Assembly (NCBI GenBank): GCA_947503005.1
Contig: CANNCA010000001.1
Coordinates: 62,001-126,000, forward strand
From: an uncultured Flavobacteriaceae bacterium
GTDB taxonomy: Bacteria; Bacteroidota; Bacteroidia; Flavobacteriales; Flavobacteriaceae
Reading direction: 5' to 3'
Length of the DNA: 64,000 nt
The translations under genes were made by a program, and so were the position numbers. Below, in pieces: positions 34,953 to 44,301 of this stretch. The notes under the pieces were generated by a model, which was not told the origin of the DNA, did not search any database, and saw nothing but the letters and a program-made list of their open reading frames with translations. Positions within the stretch are counted from its first letter, which is position 1, and each line of letters begins with the position of its first letter.

Positions 34953-36065
34953 TCAGTTTAGTAACTCATGATACAAATTAATTAAGTTTTCCTTTTCAGA
35001 ATGCCAGCTAAACTCCTCCTTTACAGCCTTTTTGCCATTTGAACCCATTTGATTGGCCAAATCTGGGTTTAAAATCAATTCTTCTATGCTATCGGCCAAC
35101 TCTTTTGAGGAATAGGGTTCTACACAATACCCACAATGGTATCGTTCGACCACATTTTGGTATAAGGGAAAGTTTGAAGTGATAACAGGTAAACCAATGG
35201 CCATATATTCAAATATTTTTGTGGAATATGATCCGACATAATTCTTGATCGGTTTTAAGACAGAAAGACCGACCACACATTTTTTTGAAATCTCAAAGCC
35301 TTCTTTCGAGTCCATTCTACCATAAAACTTGATACTTTCCTTAATCTCTCCTAAAGGCAGTGCAACTATTTTCTCCTTCGAAATAGGGCCGATATAGTGC
35401 ATAAAGAAATTGGTCTCCCTAGATTTTAAAATCTTTAGTGCCTCAAGGGTGACATCAAGGCCTCGCTCATTTGAAATGCCGCCTATATAGAAGATTTCAT
35501 TTCCTACTCGATTATTGTTAATATAGGGTTCGAAATGGCTCAAATCAGGCATATTCAAAACCGTAGTTAACGATTTCCCTTTATTGGTATATACATGCTG
35601 ATACGAATGTTCAGCGATGATTAAATGAAAATATTTTAAATAATATTGCTCCACTTTTTTGTAAACGATTGAAACCAAACCCCTTAGAGCTTTTGGAATG
35701 TAGGTTTTGTCTAATATCTGAACTGCTATATTTTCGTGTATATCAAATACAATAGGAATCTGAAACTTTGACCTTAATTGCTTTCCGACAAACATAAGTT
35801 CGGGATCGTGAAAATGCACTAAGCTTGGCCCTAATTCTTCTGCTATCTTTTTAATCTTTGAGCCGCTTTTAAAGAAGTTCTTTATTCTTGAACTTTCTAA
35901 ACCAATATCTAAAACTTGTACCCCTTCAACAAATTCGTCTCCTTTGCCATCTGCCACCAAAAGATAAACTTCGAAGCCATTTTTAGATAAACTTACACAC
36001 TCCCGATAAAATATTCGAGTATCTCTTCTCGGGTGTACTGTCGATATGTGAAGTATTTTATGAAT
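34953..36065 (-). CDS. Glycosyltransferase family 4 with apparent ATT start codon
   Basis: This is a GT-B enzyme of 370 residues if read from the ATT codon at 36063-36065. The first residues then read HKILHISTVHPRRDTRIFY, the normal N-terminal strand and loop of GT4 enzymes. No ATG, GTG or TTG occurs between the upstream in-frame stop and this segment. The first conventional start is a TTG at 35960, which would delete 35 residues including the first Rossmann strand. The C-terminal half has the donor-site EYMAIGLPVITSNFP. The ATT overlaps the stop of the polymerase gene by 8 bp, a usual coupling geometry. It is either a rare start codon or an ATG-to-ATT change or error. Confidence 0.8.
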   Translation of the reverse strand: MHKILHISTVHPRRDTRIFYRECVSLSKNGFEVYLLVADGKGDEFVEGVQVLDIGLESSRIKNFFKSGSKIKKIAEELGPSLVHFHDPELMFVGKQLRSKFQIPIVFDIHENIAVQILDKTYIPKALRGLVSIVYKKVEQYYLKYFHLIIAEHSYQHVYTNKGKSLTTVLNMPDLSHFEPYINNNRVGNEIFYIGGISNERGLDVTLEALKILKSRETNFFMHYIGPISKEKIVALPLGEIKESIKFYGRMDSKEGFEISKKCVVGLSVLKPIKNYVGSYSTKIFEYMAIGLPVITSNFPLYQNVVERYHCGYCVEPYSSKELADSIEELILNPDLANQMGSNGKKAVKEEFSWHSEKENLINLYHELLN

Positions 36066-37320
36066 AATCTGTGCTGTTTTTTCGTCTTAGTACAAGAAGG
36101 GTCAAAAGTATCAAGATAATTCCACCATGAGTCACCAAAACGGTAGAAAATGTAGTGGTAAATATGTTATAAATAAAGAAAAAGAAAATCCCATAGAACC
36201 GGTTATCCACATTGCTATTTTTCACAACACTAAAAAAGGTGCTTAATAAGAAAATATTTAGAATCACCCCTATGAAGCCAGCGTTAGTAAATCCATCTGA
36301 AATTATTCCGTTATTAGCTGCCATATCCGGTCTGTCGAAGTAAATTTCACCTATTAATCGCGCTGGTGTTTCGTCATACGGATATTCGATAAATCCCTTT
36401 AAAAATCCGCTGGACCAATACAAATGATTCCCATCAAAAAAATCATAATAGGCATAATCAAGAAGACTAGGAATGAACATTAACCTTCTGAATATAATTA
36501 CAGCAACTATATTATTATCTGCATCAAAGAAAGGTATCGAAATTATAGCTATGAGCGCTAACCCTATTAATCCGCCAACTATATAATTCATCAGTTTTTT
36601 TGATGGTAAAAAGTAAAATAATACTACCAACAAGCTCCCAAGAAGTACCGACTTAACCGCTCCCATTAGATAGAGCATTAACAACACCAAAAAATTGAAG
36701 AACGCAAGTAATCTAAGACGGAATTTTAGTGCAAAAACAAAAATCACAGGTATGATTACCCGCGTAAACCATGAATGTGAATAGCTCGAATATGTATCAA
36801 ACAATGCTCTAAACTTAAATCTGGTTGAATAGATATCAATCAAGAACAAGTTCTTGATATTTATGTGATGGATGTATCTTAAAAATGGAAGGACTCCTAT
36901 TATCGTAATTGCAACTAATAAAAACAGTGATTGTTTTTTACTTAGAATGGGCCAACTGATATCATATCTGATTTTCAATGCGAAAAATAGTGTGAAAAAC
37001 AGCGCAATATGAGCTAGGTAAATAATCGGGCTGGCATTTGTACTTGAAAAAAAGATGGAACTAGGTATAAAATATACCGCTAAAATAATACCAATAGTAT
37101 TTTTGCTGAAAATATCAAAATTCGCTCTCTTGTATAATCGAATTGTGATAAAAACGAAGATACTTACTACAAGATATTTAAGTAAATTGAAGTTATATTC
37201 GATTTCGATTTTTTGATTTAATTTACGAAAGAACCAAGTAAACCGTACCACTAAAAAAAATAGTATGGAAATAAGTAAGTAATATGTCTCGAAGAGGTAT
37301 TTGCCTAGTTTAATCTTCAT
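36058..37320 (-). CDS. Oligosaccharide repeat-unit polymerase (Wzy-like)
   Basis: This 420-residue protein has about eleven to twelve membrane helices and a large periplasmic loop between about 260 and 345 containing DETPARLIGEIYF, the layout of Wzy polymerases. It lies between the flippase (11-bp overlap) and the GT4 gene. It would join lipid-linked repeat units in the periplasm. Sequence conservation in this class is low, so the call rests on topology and context. Confidence 0.75.
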   Translation of the reverse strand: MKIKLGKYLFETYYLLISILFFLVVRFTWFFRKLNQKIEIEYNFNLLKYLVVSIFVFITIRLYKRANFDIFSKNTIGIILAVYFIPSSIFFSSTNASPIIYLAHIALFFTLFFALKIRYDISWPILSKKQSLFLLVAITIIGVLPFLRYIHHINIKNLFLIDIYSTRFKFRALFDTYSSYSHSWFTRVIIPVIFVFALKFRLRLLAFFNFLVLLMLYLMGAVKSVLLGSLLVVLFYFLPSKKLMNYIVGGLIGLALIAIISIPFFDADNNIVAVIIFRRLMFIPSLLDYAYYDFFDGNHLYWSSGFLKGFIEYPYDETPARLIGEIYFDRPDMAANNGIISDGFTNAGFIGVILNIFLLSTFFSVVKNSNVDNRFYGIFFFFIYNIFTTTFSTVLVTHGGIILILLTLLVLRRKNSTDYS

Positions 37321-38569
37321 CTTTCAATACTCTTACTTCATTAATAATTATTATAAGATATATTGTATACAAAGCAGCAGCGCCATAAGCATACCACTTT
37401 ACAAAGGAGAGAAAATCCAAATTAAAAAAATAGACAAGACAGAGCATGTATAACAACATTATGACAAATCTACCGTACTGCCAATAAGCATTAAGTTTGA
37501 TTTTTTTCAGAGAGATAAGAACGATACTAATAGGACCCACAATTATTTGAGATAAAAAAACAACGGCCAGTAACTTTGCAATAATTCCAGTATTCTCCCA
37601 ATCGAATCCAAAAACAAATGGGAAGAGATACACACTACCGAAATATAAAACCAAAAAGGCAGGGATGCCAATTGCGGCTAACATCCCTAATGTTTGCTTA
37701 AAAGTTTTCTTTGCTAGTTTTCCTTTCCCGTTGTTTATATACTCGCTCATTTTTTGAAAGAAAATAGTGCCCACACTTTGTGTAATAAAAGAAATAGGCA
37801 ATAAAACGACCATATTTGCCAATCCAAAATATCCAAGTTGTTCTTTCGAATAATATATTCCAATAAAAAGTATGAGCATTTGAAGGCTCATTACGTTTAC
37901 AAAACTCGAAGGCATGTAATGAAGCGGAAATTCTTTATAGTCTAATAAAAGATCTTTGTATGTTTTCCATTTATTTCTTTGGAATTTTAACTTGGAAAAA
38001 GCAAATAACAATGCCAAAGCCACACATACTCCTACAAACTTGCCTAAGGCTAGGCCCAATTCATTCTGTCCTTTTAAGTAATAAAACGAGCACGCAAAAG
38101 CAACATAACTACCATTTTCTATGATTTTAGAATATGCTTTTAGCTTAAATTTTTTAATTCTGACAAACCAGAAATTTATGATATTAAGTGCTGACAAGAA
38201 CAAAACATAAAAAGGCACAAAATTAATTACGTTCTGGATTTTAAAACTATTTCCTAGTCTCTCACTAAAAAAAATCACCAATAAAATAGTCACAATCGAA
38301 AATAATAACGCAATTCCAATACCTAGTACCATCAGTTGGTTTGCACGATTATCATCTTTCTCCGTAACCACTGCGTTTTCCAACTTAAAAGTGGAAAAGA
38401 CCAAAAGAATACTACTAAGCGCCATTAGACCAGTGATTTCAGCCATGGCGTTCTGGTCATATATTCTCGACAATAATGGGCTAAAGACCACTGGAATCAA
38501 CTGGGCCGCTATAACTAAGCCGGCTTGACTGAATATATCTTTAAAGTATCTAGATGTGAAGAAACTCAA
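37310..38569 (-). CDS. Polysaccharide flippase (Wzx/MOP family)
   Basis: This 419-residue protein has about twelve membrane helices. The N-terminus FSQAGLVIAAQLIPVVFSPLL matches the typical first helix of Wzx-type flippases, followed by LSRIYDQNAMAEIT. It moves undecaprenyl-linked repeat units to the periplasmic face. It overlaps the polymerase start by 11 bp and follows the ligase gene by 13 bp. Confidence 0.88.
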   Translation of the reverse strand: MSFFTSRYFKDIFSQAGLVIAAQLIPVVFSPLLSRIYDQNAMAEITGLMALSSILLVFSTFKLENAVVTEKDDNRANQLMVLGIGIALLFSIVTILLVIFFSERLGNSFKIQNVINFVPFYVLFLSALNIINFWFVRIKKFKLKAYSKIIENGSYVAFACSFYYLKGQNELGLALGKFVGVCVALALLFAFSKLKFQRNKWKTYKDLLLDYKEFPLHYMPSSFVNVMSLQMLILFIGIYYSKEQLGYFGLANMVVLLPISFITQSVGTIFFQKMSEYINNGKGKLAKKTFKQTLGMLAAIGIPAFLVLYFGSVYLFPFVFGFDWENTGIIAKLLAVVFLSQIIVGPISIVLISLKKIKLNAYWQYGRFVIMLLYMLCLVYFFNLDFLSFVKWYAYGAAALYTIYLIIIINEVRVLKDED

Positions 38570-38582
38570 TAAATTTATGGTT

Positions 38583-39923
38583 TTAGTTGCCTTTATTTGT
38601 TTTAAGTATTAGTCGATTGAAGTCGGTCTGCAAGTAAATGAAAGTAAAGAAAACGAAAATAAAGCATCCCCACAGTCTAGATAGATAATTTTCAAAAATC
38701 GTATTCGCAAAAATTACTAACAGTAAGATTAATAACCGACTACGATTTTGCCTAGATGCTAAAGAAAATAACTTTGCCCACAGGCCAATGAATAAAAATA
38801 GGCCTACTATGCCTCCAGAGATAAGATAGTTCAATAGTTGGGAATGCGTGTTATATTCTCTCCTTACTTCGCTTAAACCAGGCCATTCATCACTTGGCAG
38901 ACAAGAATTTAGATACGATTGAACATCTCCCTTACCCATCCCAAATAAATAGTTATCTGGAATTTTATTGACACTGCAACTATAAACATGATATCTATAA
39001 AAATCAATTATTGCCAGTTCCTTCGAAATTAAATTCTCTTTTTCAATAAGTTTTATAGTTGATACTTTTTCTCGTTTTTTATAAAGCAAAAAACAGGATG
39101 CACCTAATCCAATAATCATTAAGTATATCGCTGTTTTTTTTCCAAAGAAATGGTAGATAAAAATCGGTATAGCGGCCAATAATATAAGCTGATTCATTTT
39201 AGAGGGCAAATAAAATACAAACCCTAGGAATATTAAGGCCGGAACAAACATTAAAAACTTCAAGATTACATTTTTAGCATAAATAATAATGTTGAGTGCC
39301 GCATAAAAAGCCACTACGAAGTAGGAAGCCACATAATTGTGATGTACAAATAACTTAACTTCCTCGTTAGCCAAACGATAGCCTCGTATCGAAGAGCCCG
39401 AAATCCAGTAAAATCCTTTTGATATGAAATAATCAATTTGCTCAAACAAAGAATATTCCATGATTGGCAATTCCTCTAACTTCAAAATTTGATAATGACT
39501 TACTCCAAAAAGGTACGACCGATACCAAAGAATTAAATAGATTAGCATTGCAAACACAAAAACCAACTGAACGCGTTCAGTTATATTCTTGGTTAAAGGA
39601 GGGTGAAAAAAAAGAAAAATGAATGGAAAAAGAAAAAGAATAATGTTTGATTGAGCATCTGTAATTGAGGCAACTACATCCTCTGACCAAAATGACGTAA
39701 GTAGATACCAAATATAGTATCCCGTGAGGAGAAAGAATGTAAAAACTAAGTTTCTGTTTTTAATCCTTTTAGAGAAGTTATTCCAATATAATAATGCTGA
39801 AGCCAGACAAAAACCAATAATTAGAATTGATTGAAATGCAGGTCGAAGTATGGGGAACAATGACAGGGAAGCTAAAAATAGTCCTGTAATATTTATTTTT
39901 TTTTCTTCGCTTAGTGCTATCAT
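38583..39923 (-). CDS. O-antigen ligase family protein (WaaL/Wzy_C-like)
   Basis: This 446-residue protein has about eleven membrane helices and a long periplasmic loop (about 275-360) with EYNTHSQLLNYLISGGIVGL, the His-containing Wzy_C/ligase signature. The end ANTIFENYLSRLWG is typical of Bacteroidota members. It either ligates polymer to lipid A-core or polymerises. Having both this and the Wzy-like gene at 36058 suggests that one polymerises and the other ligates. Confidence 0.82.
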   Translation of the reverse strand: MIALSEEKKINITGLFLASLSLFPILRPAFQSILIIGFCLASALLYWNNFSKRIKNRNLVFTFFLLTGYYIWYLLTSFWSEDVVASITDAQSNIILFLFPFIFLFFHPPLTKNITERVQLVFVFAMLIYLILWYRSYLFGVSHYQILKLEELPIMEYSLFEQIDYFISKGFYWISGSSIRGYRLANEEVKLFVHHNYVASYFVVAFYAALNIIIYAKNVILKFLMFVPALIFLGFVFYLPSKMNQLILLAAIPIFIYHFFGKKTAIYLMIIGLGASCFLLYKKREKVSTIKLIEKENLISKELAIIDFYRYHVYSCSVNKIPDNYLFGMGKGDVQSYLNSCLPSDEWPGLSEVRREYNTHSQLLNYLISGGIVGLFLFIGLWAKLFSLASRQNRSRLLILLLVIFANTIFENYLSRLWGCFIFVFFTFIYLQTDFNRLILKTNKGN

Positions 39924-39978
39924 TGAAATTATCGTTATTGAAGCTAAGCCTGGAAATTTTTTTACGAATTAGACCATA

Positions 39979-40752
39979 CTATTCAAGGCAACTATTCTTC
40001 GGCCTCCTCGCAAAAGTACGATAATTCTTAGCCTTGTCAAGTTTGACTTTGCTTGCCAAGTTATGTTCTTTTAGGATTTTTTGCGCGAAACCGAACCACG
40101 TCATGGCTTCCCCATCTGTAAAATGATGAACGCCATAATCTTTACTCTTGCTAGCTATCAAACTCAAGATAAACTTTGCTAGATGATTTGCATTTGTGGG
40201 GCAGCCTGTTTGGTCGTCGGTTATTTGCAAATCTTCACCGGCTTGCGCCTTTTTCAAAATGGTTTTATAGAAGTTATTTCCAAATTCTGAATAGAGCCAA
40301 GAGGTTCTCACAATAAAATGGTGCTTCAGTATCTCTGGGATATACTCTTCGCCCTTTAACTTGGACTTCCCATATTCGTTGATTGGATTCGTTTGGTCAC
40401 TTGGCAGGTAAGGCGTTGCTTTTTCCCCATCGAAAACATAATCCGTGGAAATATGGATGAGCGTCACCTTATTGTTAGCACAGGCATTGGCTATGTTTTT
40501 AACCGCTTCTGCATTGACCTTAAAAGCTGGTTCCGGAGTCTTTTCTGCCAGTTCTACATTGGTGTAGGCGGCGCAATTGATGCAATAGTTAAAATTTCCT
40601 TCGGAAAAAATTGATGAAATTTTTTGAGTATTGGTAATATCCAATGTTTTAGAAGTATGGAATTCAAACTCCAAATCAGTAAAGTCGTTCGAGATTTTTT
40701 GAATACAATTTCCCAGTTGGCCATCGGCACCTGTAACCAAAACACGTGTCAT
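39979..40752 (-). CDS. rfbD: dTDP-4-dehydrorhamnose reductase
   Basis: This 257-residue short-chain reductase makes dTDP-L-rhamnose, the last step of that pathway. It has the NADPH-binding GADGQLG near the N-terminus, STDYVFDGE and the YGKSK catalytic segment. The start at 40752 gives the ATGA overlap with the rfbC stop; a longer reading to 40761 was rejected for this reason. The gene is a little short at the C-terminus compared with ~285-residue homologues, but all core motifs are present. Confidence 0.93.
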   Translation of the reverse strand: MTRVLVTGADGQLGNCIQKISNDFTDLEFEFHTSKTLDITNTQKISSIFSEGNFNYCINCAAYTNVELAEKTPEPAFKVNAEAVKNIANACANNKVTLIHISTDYVFDGEKATPYLPSDQTNPINEYGKSKLKGEEYIPEILKHHFIVRTSWLYSEFGNNFYKTILKKAQAGEDLQITDDQTGCPTNANHLAKFILSLIASKSKDYGVHHFTDGEAMTWFGFAQKILKEHNLASKVKLDKAKNYRTFARRPKNSCLE

Positions 40753-41294
40753 AAACACCATTCTTTAAAAGTGGGAAGTTTGGCGTCTTTTTCAGAGAGC
40801 ACAATTTTATCTTTGGGATATTCCCAATCAATATTTAAGGTATCATCACTGTAAATTATCCCGCTTTCCGACGCCTGATGGTAGTATGCATCACACTTAT
40901 AGGCAAAAATGGCCTCGGCACTTCGTACTAGAAATCCGTGCGCCATACCTTTTGGTATATAAATTGATTTTCTGTTGGTATCGGAGAGCTCGATCGAAAT
41001 ATGTTGGCCAAAAGTCGGACTATCAGGCCGCAAATCGACGACCACATCCAAGACTTCGCCTTTGATGACCTGAACCAACTTTGCTTGGGCATGCTCCCCT
41101 TCTTGAAAGTGTAATCCTCTTAAAACCCCTTGCTTTGAAATCGATTGGTTGTCTTGTACGAAATTCAAGGTAAGCCCTAAAGCTTCCTCCAGTTTTTTCT
41201 TATGAAAAGATTCAAAGAACACCCCTCTTTCATCTAAGAAGACCTTGGGTTCAATGATAAAACAACCTTTTAGCTGCGTTTCGGTTACTTTCAT
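40749..41294 (-). CDS. rfbC: dTDP-4-dehydrorhamnose 3,5-epimerase
   Basis: This 181-residue cupin-fold epimerase has the catalytic-site segments GVLRGLHFQ, VDLRPDSPTFG and YIPKGMAHGF. Length and motifs are standard. It overlaps rfbD by 4 bp and is separated from rfbA by a 99-bp gap that carries a hairpin. It supplies the third step of dTDP-L-rhamnose synthesis. Confidence 0.96.
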   Translation of the reverse strand: MKVTETQLKGCFIIEPKVFLDERGVFFESFHKKKLEEALGLTLNFVQDNQSISKQGVLRGLHFQEGEHAQAKLVQVIKGEVLDVVVDLRPDSPTFGQHISIELSDTNRKSIYIPKGMAHGFLVRSAEAIFAYKCDAYYHQASESGIIYSDDTLNIDWEYPKDKIVLSEKDAKLPTFKEWCL

Positions 41295-41358
41295 TCACTA
41301 TCTGTAATTAAAGCTGAGAGTAGTTGAATTCAAAATGAACCCCTCCGCCTATCGGCAC

Positions 41359-41382
41359 CTCCCCTCGAAAATGAGGGGAGGA
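41359..41382. repeat. Perfect 9-bp hairpin (CCTCCCCTC/GAGGGGAGG) between rfbA and rfbC
   Basis: The stem is perfect with loop GAAAAT, followed on the plus strand by ACCTTTTT. On the transcribed minus strand no T-run follows, so it should not stop the operon. It resembles the dispersed pyrimidine/purine dyads elsewhere in the window. Confidence 0.45.
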
Positions 41383-41393
41383 CCTTTTTAAAT

Positions 41394-42251
41394 CTATTTT
41401 AGAAGCATTAAATATTCTCCATAACCACTCTTTAGCAAGGGTTTTGCCAAACGGTGTAGTTGTTCTTTGTCAATGTAGCCCATGGTATAGGCGACTTCCT
41501 CTATAGCGCCCACTTTAAGTCCCTGACGTTCCTGAATAACCTCAACCAATTGGGAGGCTTGCATTAAGGAGCCAAAGGTACCTGTATCTAACCAAGCCGT
41601 GCCGCGATCTAGAATGCTCACTTTTAATGCACCTTTTTCTAGGTAGGCCTTGTTGACATCGGTAATTTCGAGCTCACCTCTTTTACTAGGTTTTATATTC
41701 TTAGCAATTTCAATGACTTCGTTGTCATAAAAATAAATACCAGGAACAGCATAATTCGATTTTGGGTTTTCTGGTTTCTCTTCTATGGAAATGGCTTTCC
41801 CTGAATGGTCAAATTCGACGACGCCATATCGTTCGGGATCCTGAACATGATAACCATATATGACTCCGCCTACAGGATCATTGTTGGATTGCAATAATTT
41901 GGCGAGTCCTGAACCGTAAAAGATATTGTCTCCTAAAATCAATGCAACTTTGTCTTGCCCGATGAATTTTTCTCCAATGATAAAAGCCTCGGCCAATCCA
42001 TTTGGATTTTCTTGAATTGTAAATTGAAAATTACAGCCCAACTGAGCGCCATCACCTAGTAATTTGTGGAACAAAGGTGCATCTTGGGGTGTGGTAATAA
42101 ACAGGATTTCTCGAATACCAGCAGACATCAAGGTAGCCAACGGGTAGTAAATCATTGGCTTGTCATAAATAGGCATCAATTGTTTGCTCACCGCTAAAGT
42201 AATAGGATGCAAACGTGTACCGAAGCCTCCTGCCAAGATGATTCCTTTCAT
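41394..42251 (-). CDS. rfbA: Glucose-1-phosphate thymidylyltransferase
   Basis: This 285-residue enzyme makes dTDP-glucose, the first step to dTDP-rhamnose. It begins [18 protein letters not shown] and has [15 protein letters not shown] and the acceptor-site EKPENP. An upstream extension to 42320 overlaps rfbB and precedes the universal MKGIILAGG start, so the start at 42251 was chosen, 1 bp after the rfbB stop. Confidence 0.97.
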   Translation of the reverse strand: MKGIILAGGFGTRLHPITLAVSKQLMPIYDKPMIYYPLATLMSAGIREILFITTPQDAPLFHKLLGDGAQLGCNFQFTIQENPNGLAEAFIIGEKFIGQDKVALILGDNIFYGSGLAKLLQSNNDPVGGVIYGYHVQDPERYGVVEFDHSGKAISIEEKPENPKSNYAVPGIYFYDNEVIEIAKNIKPSKRGELEITDVNKAYLEKGALKVSILDRGTAWLDTGTFGSLMQASQLVEVIQERQGLKVGAIEEVAYTMGYIDKEQLHRLAKPLLKSGYGEYLMLLK

Positions 42252-42252
42252 T

Positions 42253-43287
42253 TTAAACTTTTTGATATTTGGTTGTATACCATGCGATGGTCTTCTCAAG
42301 TCCTGAATCAAAATCTTCATCTGGAGACCAGCCTAATTCAGTCTTAATTTTCGTAGCATCTATGGCATAGCGTTGGTCATGACCAGGCCGGTCCTTTACG
42401 AAACTAATCTGCTCATGGTAGCTTCCCGCTGTTTTTGGGAGTTTTTTATCTAACAAACTGCAAATGCGTTCTGCAATGTAAAGGTTGTTATGCTCATTGT
42501 TGCCACCGATAACATACGTTTCGCCTGATTTCCCTTCTTTAAAAACCAGTTCAATTCCCTTGCAATGATCTACTACAAACAGCCAATCACGTACGTTAGT
42601 TCCATCGCCATAAATAGGAATGTTTTCACCATTCAGAGCCTTACGAATAATCGTAGGAATCAATTTTTCGTCGTGCTGTTTGGGGCCGTAATTGTTCGAG
42701 CAATTACTAGTGACCACATTTAAGCCATACGTATGAAAGTAGCTTCGCACCAAAAAATCGGAGGAAGCCTTTGAGGCACTATATGGACTGTTGGGCGCAT
42801 AAGCCGTATCTTCTGTAAAAAAGCCTTCTGTGCCCAAGCTCCCGTAGACCTCATCTGTCGAAATATGGTGAAATCGGGCATGTTCAAATCCAGTTTTTAC
42901 TATGTTAGGTCCGTCCATCCAATATTTCCTGGATGCCTCCAGCAATATAAAAGTGCCTTCTATATTCGTTTTTATAAAACTGTCGGGGCTTTCAATCGAG
43001 TTGTCAACATGAGATTCGGCCGCAAAATGGATGACTCCATCAATTTTTAATTCCTTAAAAAGCTTGTCGACCAGTTTTTTATCACAAATATCACCTTCAA
43101 CAAAATGATAACGCTCATTTTCAACTACGTCGATCAAATTGGCTAGATTGCCGGCATAGGTCAATTTATCAAGGTTGACTATTTGATGAAATGGATTTTT
43201 ATTTAAATAGAACGGAATAAAATTACTGCCTATGAAGCCCGCGCCCCCGGTAACCAAAAGTGTTCTTTTATTCGATTCAATGCCCAT
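42253..43287 (-). CDS. rfbB: dTDP-glucose 4,6-dehydratase
   Basis: This 344-residue short-chain dehydratase has GGAGFIGSN for NAD binding, [22 protein letters not shown] and the YSASKASSD catalytic Tyr/Lys. It converts dTDP-glucose to the 4-keto-6-deoxy sugar. It follows the Wzz-like gene directly (adjacent bases) and leads into rfbA. Confidence 0.97.
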   Translation of the reverse strand: MGIESNKRTLLVTGGAGFIGSNFIPFYLNKNPFHQIVNLDKLTYAGNLANLIDVVENERYHFVEGDICDKKLVDKLFKELKIDGVIHFAAESHVDNSIESPDSFIKTNIEGTFILLEASRKYWMDGPNIVKTGFEHARFHHISTDEVYGSLGTEGFFTEDTAYAPNSPYSASKASSDFLVRSYFHTYGLNVVTSNCSNNYGPKQHDEKLIPTIIRKALNGENIPIYGDGTNVRDWLFVVDHCKGIELVFKEGKSGETYVIGGNNEHNNLYIAERICSLLDKKLPKTAGSYHEQISFVKDRPGHDQRYAIDATKIKTELGWSPDEDFDSGLEKTIAWYTTKYQKV

Positions 43288-44298
43288 TTATTCGATTTCT
43301 TTTGCCTTACGCTCTAAGTATTTAAAGAAGGATAACAGTATGAAACCAACAACGAGGATAGTCGGAATAAGAAAATAGGTTTGATTAAAAAAAGACTTGC
43401 TTACTTCTTGGGTCTTTCCGAAATTCAAGACACTTAAAACACCCGTCTGTTGGGCAACCTCTAACCGCTTAACCTCAATTTCCTTTAACAGTCTTTCTTT
43501 AAGGCTTAACAAAGAAGGGACATTCAACGTATTCTCTTTTTCCATATACACTACCCCTGTGCCAGATTTTTGTTTTTCTGCCAATAATCCCTTAGAGTAG
43601 TTCTCGACCAATTCATCAATTTGATTTATCAAGAGTGTGTTTTTCTCTATTCTAGATTTGGCATTCTCTGTATATACAGCCTTTAAATCATTGAAATACG
43701 TATTTGTGTTGATGTAAGCCATCAGCTTTTCCACAATAGCAGGGCCACCAATTGGGTCTTTATAAGTGAATGTAATTTTATGGTCAATGACACTTTTTTC
43801 CGATAGTTCTGAACGCAAAATATCGATGACAAAACTCTCATCTTTAAAATTTTGAAGCACTTCTAAATACTTCATTTCATTAAGTACTACCTCTTCGGTT
43901 TTTACTTCCTCCTCTTCTATGGCCTCAACTTCTATCTTGAAGCCTTCCAAATCCGTAGCCGAGACACCCATTTCTTGAATAAAGCTTTCATTCCTCGATT
44001 TGATATTAGCTGCCAGTTCATCAACTACATCATACAAATAGTTTTTACTTTCGAAATTCGGTCTGACGATTACATCGGTCTTTAGCTTTTTTGAAATAAT
44101 CTGACTAAGCCCAAAACTTATGGCTACACCAAGTAGCACGAGGCCAGCTAATTTTAGGGCGTTCCTTCTTAAATAGATGAAAATGCGTAAGAAGAAATTC
44201 CCGAAACTCTTAATTCCTTTTTTAATCAATTCCAATAATTGCCCCAGGTCTATTTCGTCTGAAGCACTAGGGTTTTTAGGTGGTATCTGGTCTGCCAT
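43288..44298 (-). CDS. Wzz-like chain-length determinant protein
   Basis: This 336-residue inner-membrane protein has two membrane helices (about residues 48-68 and 312-330) flanking a large coiled-coil-rich periplasmic domain, the layout of Wzz/PCP proteins that set polymer length. The N-terminus is acidic and Pro-rich. No kinase or export domain is fused. It sits between the DUF6909 gene (3 bp) and rfbB (adjacent), tying length control to the rhamnose genes. Confidence 0.83.
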   Translation of the reverse strand: MADQIPPKNPSASDEIDLGQLLELIKKGIKSFGNFFLRIFIYLRRNALKLAGLVLLGVAISFGLSQIISKKLKTDVIVRPNFESKNYLYDVVDELAANIKSRNESFIQEMGVSATDLEGFKIEVEAIEEEEVKTEEVVLNEMKYLEVLQNFKDESFVIDILRSELSEKSVIDHKITFTYKDPIGGPAIVEKLMAYINTNTYFNDLKAVYTENAKSRIEKNTLLINQIDELVENYSKGLLAEKQKSGTGVVYMEKENTLNVPSLLSLKERLLKEIEVKRLEVAQQTGVLSVLNFGKTQEVSKSFFNQTYFLIPTILVVGFILLSFFKYLERKAKEIE

Positions 44299-44301
44299 CT
44301 T

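Noticed and set aside
41359-41382. Hairpin between rfbA and rfbC as an operon terminator
   Set aside because: On the transcribed strand no T-run follows, and rfbA and rfbC belong to one pathway.
42252-42320. Upstream extension of rfbA
   Set aside because: It overlaps rfbB and precedes the invariant MKGIILAGG start.
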